NCBI GenBank assembly: GCA_033961575.1
Contig: CM066737.1
Location: 59,416,771-59,480,770, forward strand
Direction of reading: 5' to 3'
Length of the DNA stretch: 64,000 bases
DNA from: Aselliscus stoliczkanus
Lineage: Eukaryota > Chordata > Mammalia > Chiroptera > Hipposideridae
Each line of letters starts with the position of its first letter. The first letter of the stretch is position 1. The notes under the pieces are model-generated. The model did not search any database. It was not told where the DNA came from and was given only the letters and a program-made list of their open reading frames with translations. Position numbers and translations under genes: made by a program. Positions 37,756 to 48,124 of the stretch are shown in pieces.

Positions 37756-38108
37756 AATCTGTTATATGTAATTAGGAGTTCCTATGTTGGGTGCATAGAT
37801 GTTTATTAGGGTTATAGCGCCCTTCTTTGCCTTTTATTGTAGTCATTTTAAAATCTATTTTGTCCAAAATAAGTGTTGGTAATCCAGCTTTTTTTTCTCA
37901 TTTCCATTTGCATGAAATATCTTATTCCATCTGTACACAGCATATACATGTGTCCTATTTTCTTACTCACTCAGCCACTCTCTATCTTTTGATTGGAGCA
38001 TTTAGCCCATTCACATTTAAAATGATTATTGATAGGTGCATATGTATTGCCATTTTGTTATTTGTATTCCTGGTATTCTGGGTTAGCTTGTTTACCCCTT
38101 TCTTTTGT

Positions 38109-38774
38109 TTAAAAAAGCCCTTTTAACATTTCTTGCAATTCTGGCTTGGTGGTAATGAATTCCTTAAGTTTATTCTTTTCTGAGAAGCTCTTTATTTCTC
38201 CTTCAATTTCAAGTGATAGCCGTGCTGGGTAGAGCAATCTTGGTTGTCGGCCTTTATTTTGTGTCACTTTGAATATCTCCTGCCACTCCCTTCTGGCCTG
38301 CAGAGTTTCTGTAGACAAGTCAACTGTTAGTCTAATAGGAGTTCCTTTGTTTGTAACCTGCTGTCTTTCTCTTGCTACCTCTAGGATTCTGTCTCTGTCT
38401 TTAACCTTTGCCATTTTAACTATGATGTGTCTTGGTGTGGACCTGTTTGGGTTCAGCTTGTTTGGAACCCTCTGCACTTCCTGGGCATGTATGTTGATTT
38501 CCTTCACCAGTGTAGGGAAGTTTTCAGTCATTATTTTTTCAAATACATTCTCGACCCCTTGCTTCTCCTCTTCTCCTTCTGGTATTCCAATGAATTGACG
38601 GTGGTTGTGCTTCATCTTGTCCCATAGGGCTCTTAAACTATTTTCTTTGTTTTTTATTCTTTGGTCTTTTTGTTGTGCCAACTGGGTGATTTCTGCTATT
38701 TTGTCTTCCAAATTGCTGATGCTCTCCTCTGCTTTATCTACTCTAGTGGTGATTCCTTCGAGTGTGTTCTTCAT
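38109..38774 (-). pseudogene. L1 ORF1 protein, C-terminal two thirds
   Basis: 221 residues matching the L1 RNA-binding chaperone. A coiled-coil-like start (EESISNLEDKIAEITQLAQQ) is followed by the RRM-type region around FIGIPEGEEEKQGVENVFEK and the C-terminal domain (RHIIVKMAKVKDRDRILEVAR, then RREWQEIFKV). It ends naturally. The N-terminal third is in another frame (38776-39060), separated by one extra base in a run of seven T on the plus strand near 38811-38817, so the protein is broken. Confidence 0.9.
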
Positions 38775-38775
38775 T

Positions 38776-39060
38776 TCAGTTATTGTATTCTTTAGTTCTA
38801 ACTGGTTGTTTTTTTATGATTTCTTTATCCTTCCTTATGTCCTCACTAAGTTTGTTAAACATTCTTATCATCAGTGTTCTAAACTCTGTCTCTGAAATGT
38901 TGGATCCCTCTGTTTCATATAGTTCCATTTCTAGACGTTTCTTCTGATCTTTTACTTGTGACATGTTTCTTTGTTTCCTCATTCTGGCTGTCGCTCTGGG
39001 ATTGCTTTGATGTATTAGATAGATCACCAGGAGAGCCCTGGATGGATCACACAGGCACAC
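38776..39060 (-). pseudogene. L1 ORF1 N-terminal part, frameshifted
   Basis: Carries MSQVKDQKKRLEMELYETEG and MFNKLSEDIRKDKEIIKKQP, typical of the ORF1p N-terminus and start of the coiled coil. The true start is probably the MRKQ or MSQ methionine near 38.96-38.98 kb; the upstream part is 5' UTR. The frame closes at 38776 after the single-base shift. Confidence 0.8.
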
Positions 39061-39668
39061 ATCTCACGGCCCAACACTCCCAGGAAAACTCCCAGTCTCA
39101 GCCTGTCCTAATCAGCCACTCGCAGATCAGGCCGAGTAGCCCGACAACCAATCACCAGCCTAGCAACTCTGCATGTGCAGTGCGGAGAGCAGGGACCTGA
39201 GGCGGCTCATGCATTCTCGCATCTCAGTGAGCAGCCTGTTGGAGCCGGAGGGCACCCGCCCAGCGTTTCCCTGGCAACACAGTATAAGCCAGGCAGAGGG
39301 TGGGGATCCGAGGCCGCATGGGCACACACACACACACGCACTTCTGCGCCAATTCCAGCAGACCAATGGGATCCTGGATCTGACCCTCTGTGGGAGGGCC
39401 CAACCCTGACAAAATGGCGCCCTCCTTACACCATTTGCACACAAGCTCCACACCAGGGGAACAATATCGCCCTCTCTCATCTCCGCCCGTCATCCTACCA
39501 GATCCGACGTGGCCTCCTCTTTAAGTTCTTTGTTTAGTGGTTCTATTCATCTAGTGTTCTGGGTACCTCCGCGGTTGAATGTTATATAAATTGTTTGTAA
39601 TTTTGGTGTGATCCTGGGAGGTAGTTAGCACATCGTCTGTCTATTCTGCCATTTTACCGGAAGTCCAT
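39061..39668 (-). other. L1 5' UTR
   Basis: A GC-richer block (the rest of the region is AT-rich) upstream of ORF1 on the minus strand, starting near ttccggtaaaatggcagaat. L1 5' UTRs carry an internal promoter, so this is a possible remnant promoter facing left. The frames at 39160-39537 on both strands lie here and are not genes. Confidence 0.7.
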
Positions 39669-39682
39669 CATTCTGTACTTTT

Positions 39683-39770
39683 AGCAACTATGAAGAAGCA
39701 ATAGCATTATGAACCCCATTTTACAAATAAAACAACTGTCTGACTTCACATCCCATATCCCTAACTACCG
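39683..39770 (+). repeat. MIR, right half (split by L1)
   Basis: Continues the MIR of 36635-36720: agcaactatgaagaagcaat ... ccccattttacaaataaaac. The arrangement shows that the L1 inserted into the MIR. Confidence 0.6.
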
Positions 39771-40139
39771 TAATGTAGTGTTTCCAAATAAGTATTTAAA
39801 ATACATTATTCAAATACGTGTACACAGGCCAACTTACAGAATCACAAATTTGTAACCTCCCCAACTTCAGCCCTTGTTTTTACTTACTTTCAAACAACTA
39901 ATGTAATTTTTTGTAGCTTGTACAATTCTATAGGAGCTGTGTGCTTTGTTATGAGGGTCTTTGAAAGACCACCTAAGTTAGCTGCTGAATTTCTGAGATA
40001 TTGCTGGCCTAATGTCTTTAGGAGGTCCACTAAGTATGTGCTAGTGCCGTATTTTGTAGGGTATTTCAAAACTGATACTGTGTCCCTGGGTGAAAAAGCA
40101 GCATGATGAAGTTGCGAAACTTGTCATTTTCAGACTTAT

Positions 40140-40230
40140 AAAACCTAGAGTTCAAACCCAGTCTTCCTTTTTTTCCAGCTTAGCAAGTTACTTCAGCTTT
40201 TTGTGTCTTTGTTTTCTAGTACTAAAAGCA
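40140..40230 (-). repeat. MIR-like fragment, antisense
   Basis: Shows gagttcaaacccagtcttcc and tagcaagttacttcagcttt, the reversed MIR core. Weak. Confidence 0.4.
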
Positions 40231-40316
40231 AATTTTTCTAGAGGCTTTAAGAGGAGGGAAAAGTCTATATTGAAAAAGGGTTAGGATAAGTACTTATTTT
40301 TCAGTACCCTGCATGA

Positions 40317-40318
<2 letters not shown>

Positions 40319-40369
<51 letters not shown>

Positions 40370-40376
40370 AAAGTAT
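40319..40376. repeat. (GT)n microsatellite
   Basis: A GT run of about 28 units ending gtataaaag. Confidence 0.97.
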
Positions 40377-40656
40377 AGACTCAATAGCACTGTCCCTAAT
40401 CTCTTTAGCCCAACTGATTACAACACGGGGTCTGACAATTAAGTTCATGAACTCATCCTAGAAAAAGTGCTACATACCTCATTGCTGAATATCACTATGG
40501 TCACCTTTGAAGTACTCCCCTTGGAAAACTATGCACCGACACCAGCACCTACTCTACCCTTCAAAGCAATTTTAGATTTCTTTTAATGGAATAGCCATCA
40601 GAGCTGTTACGTATTACCCTTGATGTCCTGAATGTCATCAAAATGTCTTCCTTTCA

Positions 40657-41081
40657 GGGCTGGCCAAGTGGCACATTGGTTAGGAATTGGCTTGGGATGC
40701 CAGCTCTGAGCAGCAGGGCTCCGTTTCAGATGCCACATGAGGGCCAGTGATGCTGTGCCCTCTACAGCTAAGATAGTGAACAATAGCTCCACCTGGAGCT
40801 GGGCTGCCATGAGTTGCCAGCGACGGCATAGGCTGCAGTGGGGCTGGCCAGAAGCAGGCGTGAGCTTTCGTGAGCTGCCATGAGCCACCATGAGCAGCCG
40901 TCCAATAAGTGACTGCTTCACCCGGGAAGAGCACAATGATAATACCAACATGGCCAGTGAAGCAATGTACTCCACAACTAGACTGAAGAACAAAAGGACA
41001 GCAACTTGTCTGTTCCCCTTCCCTGATTCCCCAATGTTGTTCTCCTCCCCAATTCCCCAATAAAATCTTTTTCTTAAAAAA
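40657..41081 (+). repeat. Long SINE inserted in mariner copy 1
   Basis: A 425-bp copy with head gggctggccaagtggcacat, the ccctctacagctaagatagt junction, a body of repeated ctgccatgagc units and the tail ttccccaataaaatcttttt. The mariner target gtcttcctttca (40645-40656) is repeated as gtctttctttca (41082-41093). Confidence 0.93.
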
Positions 41082-41283
41082 GTCTTTCTTTCAATATTTC
41101 ATTTATCTTTGGGTATAGAAAGAAGCCATTGGGGTCCAGATCAGGTGAGTAGGGAGGGTGTTCCAATACAGTTGTTTGCTTACTGGCTAAAAACTCCCTC
41201 ACAGACAGTGTCATGTGAGCTGGTGCATTGTTGTGATGCAAGGGCCATGTTGGTGAAAAGTTCAGGTTGTATAAGTTTTTCAT
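41074..41283 (-). pseudogene. Mariner transposase remnant
   Basis: A 69-residue frame with LHHNNAPAHMTLSVREFLAS and LEHPPYSPDLDPNGFFLYPK. The D,D34D spacing is kept but both Asp positions are substituted, and the frame is cut by the SINE insertion downstream. Confidence 0.85.
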
Positions 41284-41382
41284 GCAGCCTTTTCAGCACT
41301 TCCAAATAGTAAACTTGGTTAACTGTTTGTCCGTTGGTACAAATTCATAATGAATAATCCCTCTGATGTCAAAAAAGGTTAA

Positions 41383-41484
41383 GGGCCGGCCGAGTGGTGT
41401 GGCGGTTAAGCGCTGGCTTGGGAAGCCAGCAGCCCCGGTTTGGTCCCACATATGAGGGCCACTGACACTGCCCTCAAAATAAAA
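41383..41484 (+). repeat. Short SINE inserted in mariner copy 1
   Basis: Head gggccggccgagtggtgtgg, ending gccctcaaaataaa. The mariner sequence aaaaaaggtta is duplicated on both sides (41371-41381 and ending near 41494). Confidence 0.92.
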
Positions 41485-42428
41485 AAAAAGGTTAGCAACA
41501 TCATTGCAACAAGTGTGCAAACTTAATTGTCAGACCTTGTAAAAAATATCCTTTTTTTATTTATTCAACCATTCTTTATGGTTTTCCCTTTAGAAATTGT
41601 TACATAATAGAATCCCACATAAAACTGTATTTCTTATGTATCCTAATAATAAGAGTTCACTCTTGACCACAATTTTATAGAGCTTTGCTTCAAATGCTTG
41701 GTGCTTTACAATCTGTTGGCACAAAAAGGGTAACAAAGTATATGACAAGAGAACAGCTTATAATGGAGTCTGATGGCTCATCTTTAAAAGGGAAACCTAT
41801 TTCCAGAGTGAACATCTGCTCTTTATGTGGAGTGCAGGGCCATAGCTGAGGCTGCTATACTTTTAACAGATGGAAGTGGCCTGGACTGGAAATTCACAGA
41901 GCAATGGAGACTGAAGTTTGTCACCTCATCACATTGTTTCCTGGATGGTTCCTGTCTAGCAGCTTTGAACCTAAAAGTGCTAAATGAGTCCACATTGTAT
42001 TCTGAGTAAAAAGAGCTTCCCAAGTGTCAGTTTCAACATTACTCTTGTTGAGAGAACCATGGCTTAGATAGTTACATATTTCTTTGTACTGTATACATGA
42101 AAAGATCACAGTCCATTTGTCTGTGGATGCCTTCGTAAGAATTGAGTAAGTCATGGCTATTGCATATAGAAAGAACCTAAGAGATCAATTAACTCACTTC
42201 CTCCTAACCATGGCAACATCATTTCCTCAACAGTCTGGCCTTTGTCCAGTTTCACTTTAAACGCAAACATTTGTAAAATTCTGATTCGTATAAGGCCATT
42301 AGCCTCCGGATTTTAATATGCTTTCTTTCTTTCTTTCCTCTCCCTACCTTTTTTTCCCCTTTAGGTCAATAGTTCTCTTAAGATAATGAAATCCATACTG
42401 GGTTAAATTGCTCAAAGATCTATAAGTA

Positions 42429-42531
42429 GGGTTGGCAGAGTGGCGCAGTGGTTGAGCGCTCGCTTGGGACGCCAGTGACCCCGGTTCAGGTCCTACATGT
42501 GAAGGCCAGTGATACTGCCCTCAAAAAAAAA
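42429..42531 (+). repeat. Short SINE, diverged
   Basis: Head gggttggcagagtggcgcag and ending gccctcaaaa. Duplication atctataa at 42418-42425 and 42532-42539. More substitutions than other short copies, so probably older. Confidence 0.88.
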
Positions 42532-42754
42532 ATCTATAAATAAAACCTAATTATAGTATGACAGGGTTGTGCTAAAACAATATTGTATGCATTAGTAACT
42601 CTCTATGTTAACTTCTTTTTGTGCCCAGAAGTGGAAAAAGCAGAGTCTTATTTAAAACAATGAAACTCATTTCTTTAACAGCCTCACTTAAAGACAGGTA
42701 GTTGTATTTTGAGGGTTAAATTTAACACAATATACTCATATTTTTTAAATGACA

Positions 42755-42907
42755 GTCACGGGATCAAATATATGGTGATGGAACGAGAACTGACTCTGAG
42801 AGGTGAACACACAATGTGATATATAGATGATGGATTACAGAATTGTACATTTAAAACCTATGTAACTTTACTAACCATTGTCACCCCAATAAACTTTAAT
42901 TAAAAAA
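42755..42907 (+). mobile_element. 5'-truncated L1 3' end
   Basis: Aligns by eye with the L1 3' end at 45520-45663 (aaatatatggtgatggaa, aggtgaacacacaatg, ttactaaccattgtcacccc, aataaactttaatt). Only about 150 bp was inserted. Confidence 0.8.
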
Positions 42908-43685
42908 TTGGGGGGCTCTTAATCATTATACTGAAGTGTCATTCCTATCTCTAACAGGAAAAGACAATATTTAATAGTACCTATCGCTGATGGGCTAATG
43001 GACACTAGGAATATGTAGAGGGACAGATTTTGATAACAGAGGCTGGTGATTCATGCTTGCTTATCAAATGATGTTTCATTCATGGTTATGAACAAGCCAT
43101 AATAAACACAGTACTATGATTTGTAGTTGAGCATCAATAAAAGAAGATGAATATGAGTGGTGAATAAAAAAATGCAACAAGAAGTGATCCAAAAGTTACT
43201 GTAAGTAAAACACTTTTCATCACTCTACCTTTTATGTCTCTAAAAGAAAAGAGATGTTTATATCTTTTATTTTTAAGCAATAAAACTTACCTAAAGCTAT
43301 ATACAAATTTAATGCAATCCCTATCAAATGGCATTTTTTCAAGAAATAGAACAAAAATATCACCAGATTTGTCTGGAGACATAGAAGACACCAAATAGCC
43401 AAAGCAATCCTAAGAAAAAAGAACAAGGTTGGAGGTATCACACTTCCTGACTTCTTTTTGTACTACAAAGTAACAATAATCAAAACAGCATGTATTGGCA
43501 GAGAAAAAAAAAAGATACACAGGCCAATGTAATAGAATTGAAAACCCAGACATAAACCCATATATATGAGGTCTGACAGTTAAATTCACGAACTCATCCT
43601 AGAAAAAGTGCTACATACCTCATTGCTGAATATCACTATGGTCACCTTCAAAGTACTTCCCTTGGGAGGTTATGCACCGATGACA

Positions 43686-44015
43686 TCAACTAGTCCACCC
43701 TTCAGAGTAATTTTCGAACTCCTTTTCTTGAATGGTAATCAAAGCTGTCATCGTATTATCCTTGATGTCCCGAATGTCATCAAAATATTTTCCTTTCAAT
43801 GTTTCCTTTATCTTGGGGTAAAGAAAGAAATCATTGGGGACCAGATCAGGTGAGTAGGGAGGGTGTTCCAGTACAGTTATTTGTTTACTGACTAAAAACT
43901 CCCTCACAGACAGTGCCATGTGAGCTGGTGCATTGTCATGATGCAAGAGCCATGAATTGCTGGTGAAAAGTTTAGGTTGTCTAACTTTTTCCTGCAGCTT
44001 TTTCAGCACTTCCAA
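43686..44015 (-). pseudogene. Mariner transposase, C-terminal half
   Basis: 109 residues. EVLKKLQEKVRQP leads into SWLLHHDNAPAHMALSVREF, then LEHPPYSPDLVPNDFFLYPK and KGKYFDDIRDIKDNTMTALI. It keeps the second and third catalytic Asp but lacks the N-terminal half (a full mariner transposase is about 345 residues), so it cannot be active alone. Confidence 0.88.
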
Positions 44016-44100
44016 ATAGTAAACATTGTTAACTGTTTGTCCAGTTGGTACAAATTCATAATGAATAATCCTTCTGATATCAAAAAAAGGTTAGCAACAT

Positions 44101-44270
44101 CAGCTTCAGGTGTACAGTACTTGATCAAGCCATTGTAATAGATATGTATGATATTGGGGGGGAGTGGGGCAGCGGATTGGGGGATGGGGGTTGTCACTTT
44201 GAGGGATAAAATGTGTAACTAGTGCACTGTGCTGTATACCTGAAACTAATTTTTAAAAAAAATAAATTTA
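44101..44270 (+). mobile_element. Small L1 3'-end insertion with inverted 5' piece (twin priming)
   Basis: About 170 bp inside mariner copy 2, flanked by aaaaaaggttagcaacat at 44083-44100 and again ending at 44289. The first about 30 bp (cagcttcaggtgtacagtac ttgatcaagcc) is antisense L1 3' UTR (compare 36961-36993). From about 44132 it is sense L1 3' end (gatatgtatgatattggggg ... ttgtcactttgagggataaa ... cctgaaactaat plus A-tail), the reverse of 36750-36870. Confidence 0.85.
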
Positions 44271-45764
44271 AAAAAAAGGTTAGCAACATGGTTGCAACAA
44301 GTTCGCGAACTTAATTGTCAGCTAATTTTGACAAAGTCAAAATATACAATGGAGAAAAGAAAGCCTCTTCAATAAATGATGCTGCGAAAATTGGAAAGCC
44401 ACATGCAAAGCAATGAAACTAGACTGCTATCTGTCACCATATACCAAAATTAACTCAAAATGGATCAAAGACATAAACATAAGTCCCGAAACAGTAAATT
44501 CCATAGAAGAAAACATAGGTTGAAAGTGATGGACCTTGGATTCGGAGAGGATTTTATGAATTTGACCACAAAGGCAAAGGAAGTAAAAGCAAAAATAAAT
44601 GAATGGTACTATATCAAACTAAAAAGCGTCTGTATAGCAAAAGACAACATCAACAAAATAAAGAGGCAACCAACCAAATGAGAGAAGATATTGGCAAGTA
44701 ATGCCACTGATAAGGGGCTAATATCCAAAATATGTAAAGAACTTGTACAACTCAAGAACAAAAAAACACACCAAAGAATCCAATTAAAAATGGACAAAAG
44801 ACCTGAACAGACACATCTCCCAAGAAGACATACAAAGGGCTAACAGATATATGAAAAACTACTAAACTTCACTAGCTATTAGGGAAATGCAAATTAAAAC
44901 CACAATGAGAGATCACCTCACACCTGTTAAAATGGCTATGAACAAGACAAGTAATGACAAGTATTGGAGAGGCTGTGGAGAAAAAGGAACCTCATACAGT
45001 CCTGGTGGGAATGTAAACTGGCACAGCCACTGTGAAAAACAGTATGGAATTTCCTCAAAAAAAATAAGAATAATGTTACCATATAACTCAGCAATCCCTA
45101 TCATGGGTATCTACCCCAAAAATCTGAAAACATTTATCCATAAAGATATATGTACTCTGATGTTCATTGCAGCATTATTCATGGTGGCCAAGACAAGAAA
45201 ACAACCAAAGAGTCCTTCGATATATGATTGGATAAAGAAGATGTGGTGTATATACACAGTGGAATATTACTCAGCCATACGAAAAGATGAAATACTGCCA
45301 GTTGTGACAACATGAATGTCTTGAGATTATCATGGTAAGTGAAATACGTCAGAAAAAGTCAAGAACCATATGACTTCTCTCATATGTGTGATATAAAACT
45401 GAAAGCAACAAAGGAATAAGATAACCAACAGGAAAAAAAACACTCATAGACACAGACAATAGTTTAGTGGTTACTAGAGGGTAAGGGGGGAGGATGGGAT
45501 GGTAAAAGAGAGTAAAGGGGGCCAAATATATGGTGATGGAAGAAGAACTGACTCTAGGTGGTGAACACACAATGCAATACATAAATGATGTTTTATATAA
45601 ATGTACACTTGAAATCTATATATTTTTACTAACCAATGTCACCACAATAAAGTTAATAAAAATTAGAACAAAGTCATTGGCAATAGTACTTACTACACAT
45701 CACACCTTAAATGTGTACACCCTCTTGGAGGTACAGAGACTTTGTTCAACAGCCACAAAATCTT

Positions 45765-45830
45765 GATTGACCACCTACTTTGTGGAAAGCACTGCACTAG
45801 GTGGTACTGGAAGAACAAAAGGGTACATCA
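45765..45830 (-). repeat. L2 fragment, antisense
   Basis: gattgaccacctactttgtg then aaagcactgcactaggtggt resembles the reversed L2 3' end. Short. Confidence 0.45.
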
Positions 45831-46517
45831 TCAACTCTTTTCCATGTAAAATGACAGTACTCAGAACCCTATCCAATATGCTGTCTTCTCCCTATTCCCT
45901 TTATAGTTTTGACAATTCATTAAAATGTGATAGTCTGAAATACTAAGGCAGACTAAAGAGGCTGGTTAACAGCAACATGATTTCAATCTAGACAGTCAAG
46001 TAATGGTGCATATATTTGTGAAGCCCAAAGGACATGCTTCAAGGCAATAGCACTCCTGTGAACGTAACTCATCCTCTAAGGCTAAGGACTAGAAGACATC
46101 AGAAAGGCAATGTGTGTGAGTTTACAGGTGCATGTTAACCAGAGTTATCAGATCTGAGTTTGAGTATGAAAAGAAATACCATGGTGTTTGCTGTATCTGT
46201 CAGATGCCTATAGCCACATATTGTAATGCTCTATTTATTTGAATGATAGATTCTTTTTTTTCTTCCACTTGGTACATGACCATCTAGAAATGTGTAGATG
46301 GTCAAACATATTTAGACATGAAGTTTGGAATATCTAAGCATTATAATATTGTGCATGTGTGTGCATTAAAATATTTTGGAAAGAAAATATGGGATTTCTT
46401 CAAAGGGATCTTTTTACTCATTTCTGACATTTCTGATTCTAAGAAAAATAAAAGCTCCAACTTGCCTTGCTTCTAGACCTATTTTGAATCTGGCCCTGGG
46501 CTTTTCCCTCTCTTCTG

Positions 46518-46518
<1 letters not shown>

Positions 46519-46611
<93 letters not shown>
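46519..46611. repeat. Compound (TG)n(GA)n microsatellite
   Basis: About 22 TG units directly followed by about 24 GA units. Confidence 0.97.
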
Positions 46612-46613
<2 letters not shown>

Positions 46614-46737
46614 CATCTGGGAGTCAGTCAACAATGGGTGGGGAAGATAAGAGCAACATGTAGGAGGATAAGTCCCTGCTTTCTTAGAGGTTAAGAATGG
46701 TGATGCTCATCAATAAGGGTCATAGCTGGCATTAGCA

Positions 46738-46925
46738 AGTACTTCCTGTGAGTCAGGCTTTGCTTTATTACTTTACGTGAATTGTCTCACCATGACTCTG
46801 TGATTTAGGTAATATTATTGCCTCCATTTTGCATTTGAGGCAATGGAGACCCAGAGAGATTACATACCAACTCACAGTCTTACGTGGCAAAGTTGGGTGT
46901 CATACTCAAACAATCTGGCTTCATA
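46738..46925 (+). repeat. MIR element
   Basis: Shows gtgagtcaggctttgcttta, ctccattttgcatttgaggc and acccagagagattacatacc in MIR order. Confidence 0.7.
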
Positions 46926-47079
46926 GCAAGTAATGGCTATGAGTGTATGGAGAGTAATGGCTTCATAAACCTGTACCACCCCTGAGAGTGGTGTGGCCTA
47001 GTCATTGGTATTAAAAAAAAACACCTTCCCTGGGGATTCTGATGAGCTCCCAGGGTTTAGAAGTTCTGTCTGAAAGTAA

Positions 47080-48120
47080 TCTGACCTCTTTTATTTGAAT
47101 AAGTGCCCGTGCCCAGGTCTGAGGGGAAAAGGGAGGAAGACAGCAGAGATGCTCATGAGCCATCAGATGATAAATACCCACCATATGGTCAAAATGATTC
47201 CCACTGCCGCCCAGTGAGGGAAGCAGGCACTTTGCGTATGAAATGCACTGTTTATTTTCTTGTGCAGTGGTTTCAGCTCAAATTAAATGTTTCACATCAG
47301 ACAAGGAACTAATAACAAATGATCTCCTCCCACAGTGGTGCAGTAACAAATATGTAGTAATTTGAAAGCTGGAAAGAAAATTATTACTCCCAAAGATGCA
47401 ATAAATATATGATATGTTCAGAGAGTCCTTTGATGAAATGAACTCTGAAGGTGCTGCTAGCAGTACTTCTGCTTAAGAAAAAAAAACATAGTCAAAAAAA
47501 AGAAGCATTTAAAAACGTTGTCTGATATGTCAACATTTTGTTAACATGTAATACCTTAAGGACGCAACTTAGAGGTAGAATCTTCAGTGAAGCAAAAACT
47601 CATTCCTCCTTCAGATCACAGGAGAGGAAACTAGCAAGAACATCCAGGCATAACATTTTGCAATTTAAAAGTAACTTAGTAAGATAGGCTGCTTCTGCCC
47701 CTTTTTTCATTTTGATTGGTCTCTGAAAAGGGCAATGGCCAAACATATGATTTTCTTCAACAAGGCACTCTGATGCCTGCTCACAAAATCCATTTCCATT
47801 CTACTCTCTTAGCACTTACAGTATTCTGGAAGATATGCTATTTCTCCTCTTTTTGCCAGGTTCCCTGTTTCAAGGACTCCAAGGAAATCAGGCTCAGCCC
47901 CTGTATTCAATTGCCTCTGGCCCTGATCTAAAGCATTAGCGGAGGCAAGAAAAAAGTTCAAGGTCAGGACTAGTAGTTGCTGCTGGTGTTCAGTCCCTAG
48001 GGATAGTACAATGTCAGGTCTCTGCAAAGGGACTTGTCTGCTTAATGGTTGCCATAGCCAGACTTCTGCCTGGAACCTAGTAGGCAGGATACTACGGTGA
48101 AAGGCAGCAGCACCTATGTT
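47080..48120. other. Intergenic sequence, unassigned
   Basis: Nothing recognised beyond low-complexity A tracts near 47.47 kb. The frames at 47103, 47716 and 47809 are short and without domains. Confidence 0.4.
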
Positions 48121-48124
48121 GGGA

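Larger units (their letters stand above)
36721..39668 (-). mobile_element. L1 LINE with both ends, ORF2 mostly deleted
   Basis: On the minus strand the element begins with a 5' UTR at 39668 and continues through ORF1 (about 38985 to 38109) and the start of ORF2 (endonuclease region, to about 37490). It then jumps into 3' UTR-like sequence and ends in an A-rich tail at about 36721. Target-site copies cattctgaactttt (36707-36720) and cattctgtactttt (39669-39682) flank it, 13 of 14 matching. A typical L1 is about 6 kb; this one is 2.95 kb. The reverse-transcriptase core is not found. The 3' UTR area includes two related copies of an 'attcc..tgtggcaatattgtag' segment (37090-37200 and 37335-37460). 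Confidence 0.85.
40421..41539 (-). mobile_element. Mariner DNA transposon (copy 1), internally deleted, with two SINEs inside
   Basis: Terminal inverted repeats share ggtctgacaattaagtt (near 40438 and, reversed, near 41520-41537), with TA dinucleotides outside (40419-40420, 41540-41541). Minus-strand coding remains correspond to the C-terminal half of a mariner transposase (HHNNAPAHMTLSVREFL then PPYSPDLDPNGFFLYPK). The catalytic second Asp is replaced by Asn (HHNN) and the third by Gly (NGFF), so the copy is dead. The N-terminal part with the first catalytic Asp is missing. Removing the two inserted SINEs leaves about 560 bp. Confidence 0.85.
43567..44322 (-). mobile_element. Mariner DNA transposon (copy 2), internally deleted
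   Basis: Inserted at a TA in L1 sequence (catatata...). The left terminal repeat is ggtctgacagttaaattcac and the right one is gttcgcgaacttaattgtca (reversed). On the minus strand, 43686-44015 encodes a C-terminal transposase part with HHDNAPAHMALSVREFL and PPYSPDLVPNDFFLYPK. The two Asp are 34 residues apart, the mariner D34D signature. The first catalytic Asp and the N-terminal DNA-binding region are absent. Excluding the nested L1 tail it is about 565 bp, like copy 1. Confidence 0.88.
43255..45663 (+). mobile_element. L1 LINE 3' half (ORF2 C-terminal region and 3' UTR), interrupted by mariner copy 2
   Basis: ORF2 remains start with the post-reverse-transcriptase region (aatgcaatccctatcaaatg ... 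ttggaggtatcacacttcct). They resume after the mariner at about 44323 and run through [20 protein letters not shown], the C-terminal zinc-knuckle area, and [20 protein letters not shown] to near 45315. A 3' UTR follows, with an end at aataaagttaataaaaa (45646-45663). Frameshifts separate the frames 44460-44681 and 44887-45315. It is 5'-truncated, and no target-site duplication was found. Confidence 0.88.

Noticed and set aside
39160..39537. Open frames of 78-120 codons on both strands
   Set aside because: They fall in the GC-rich L1 5' UTR; no conserved protein features.
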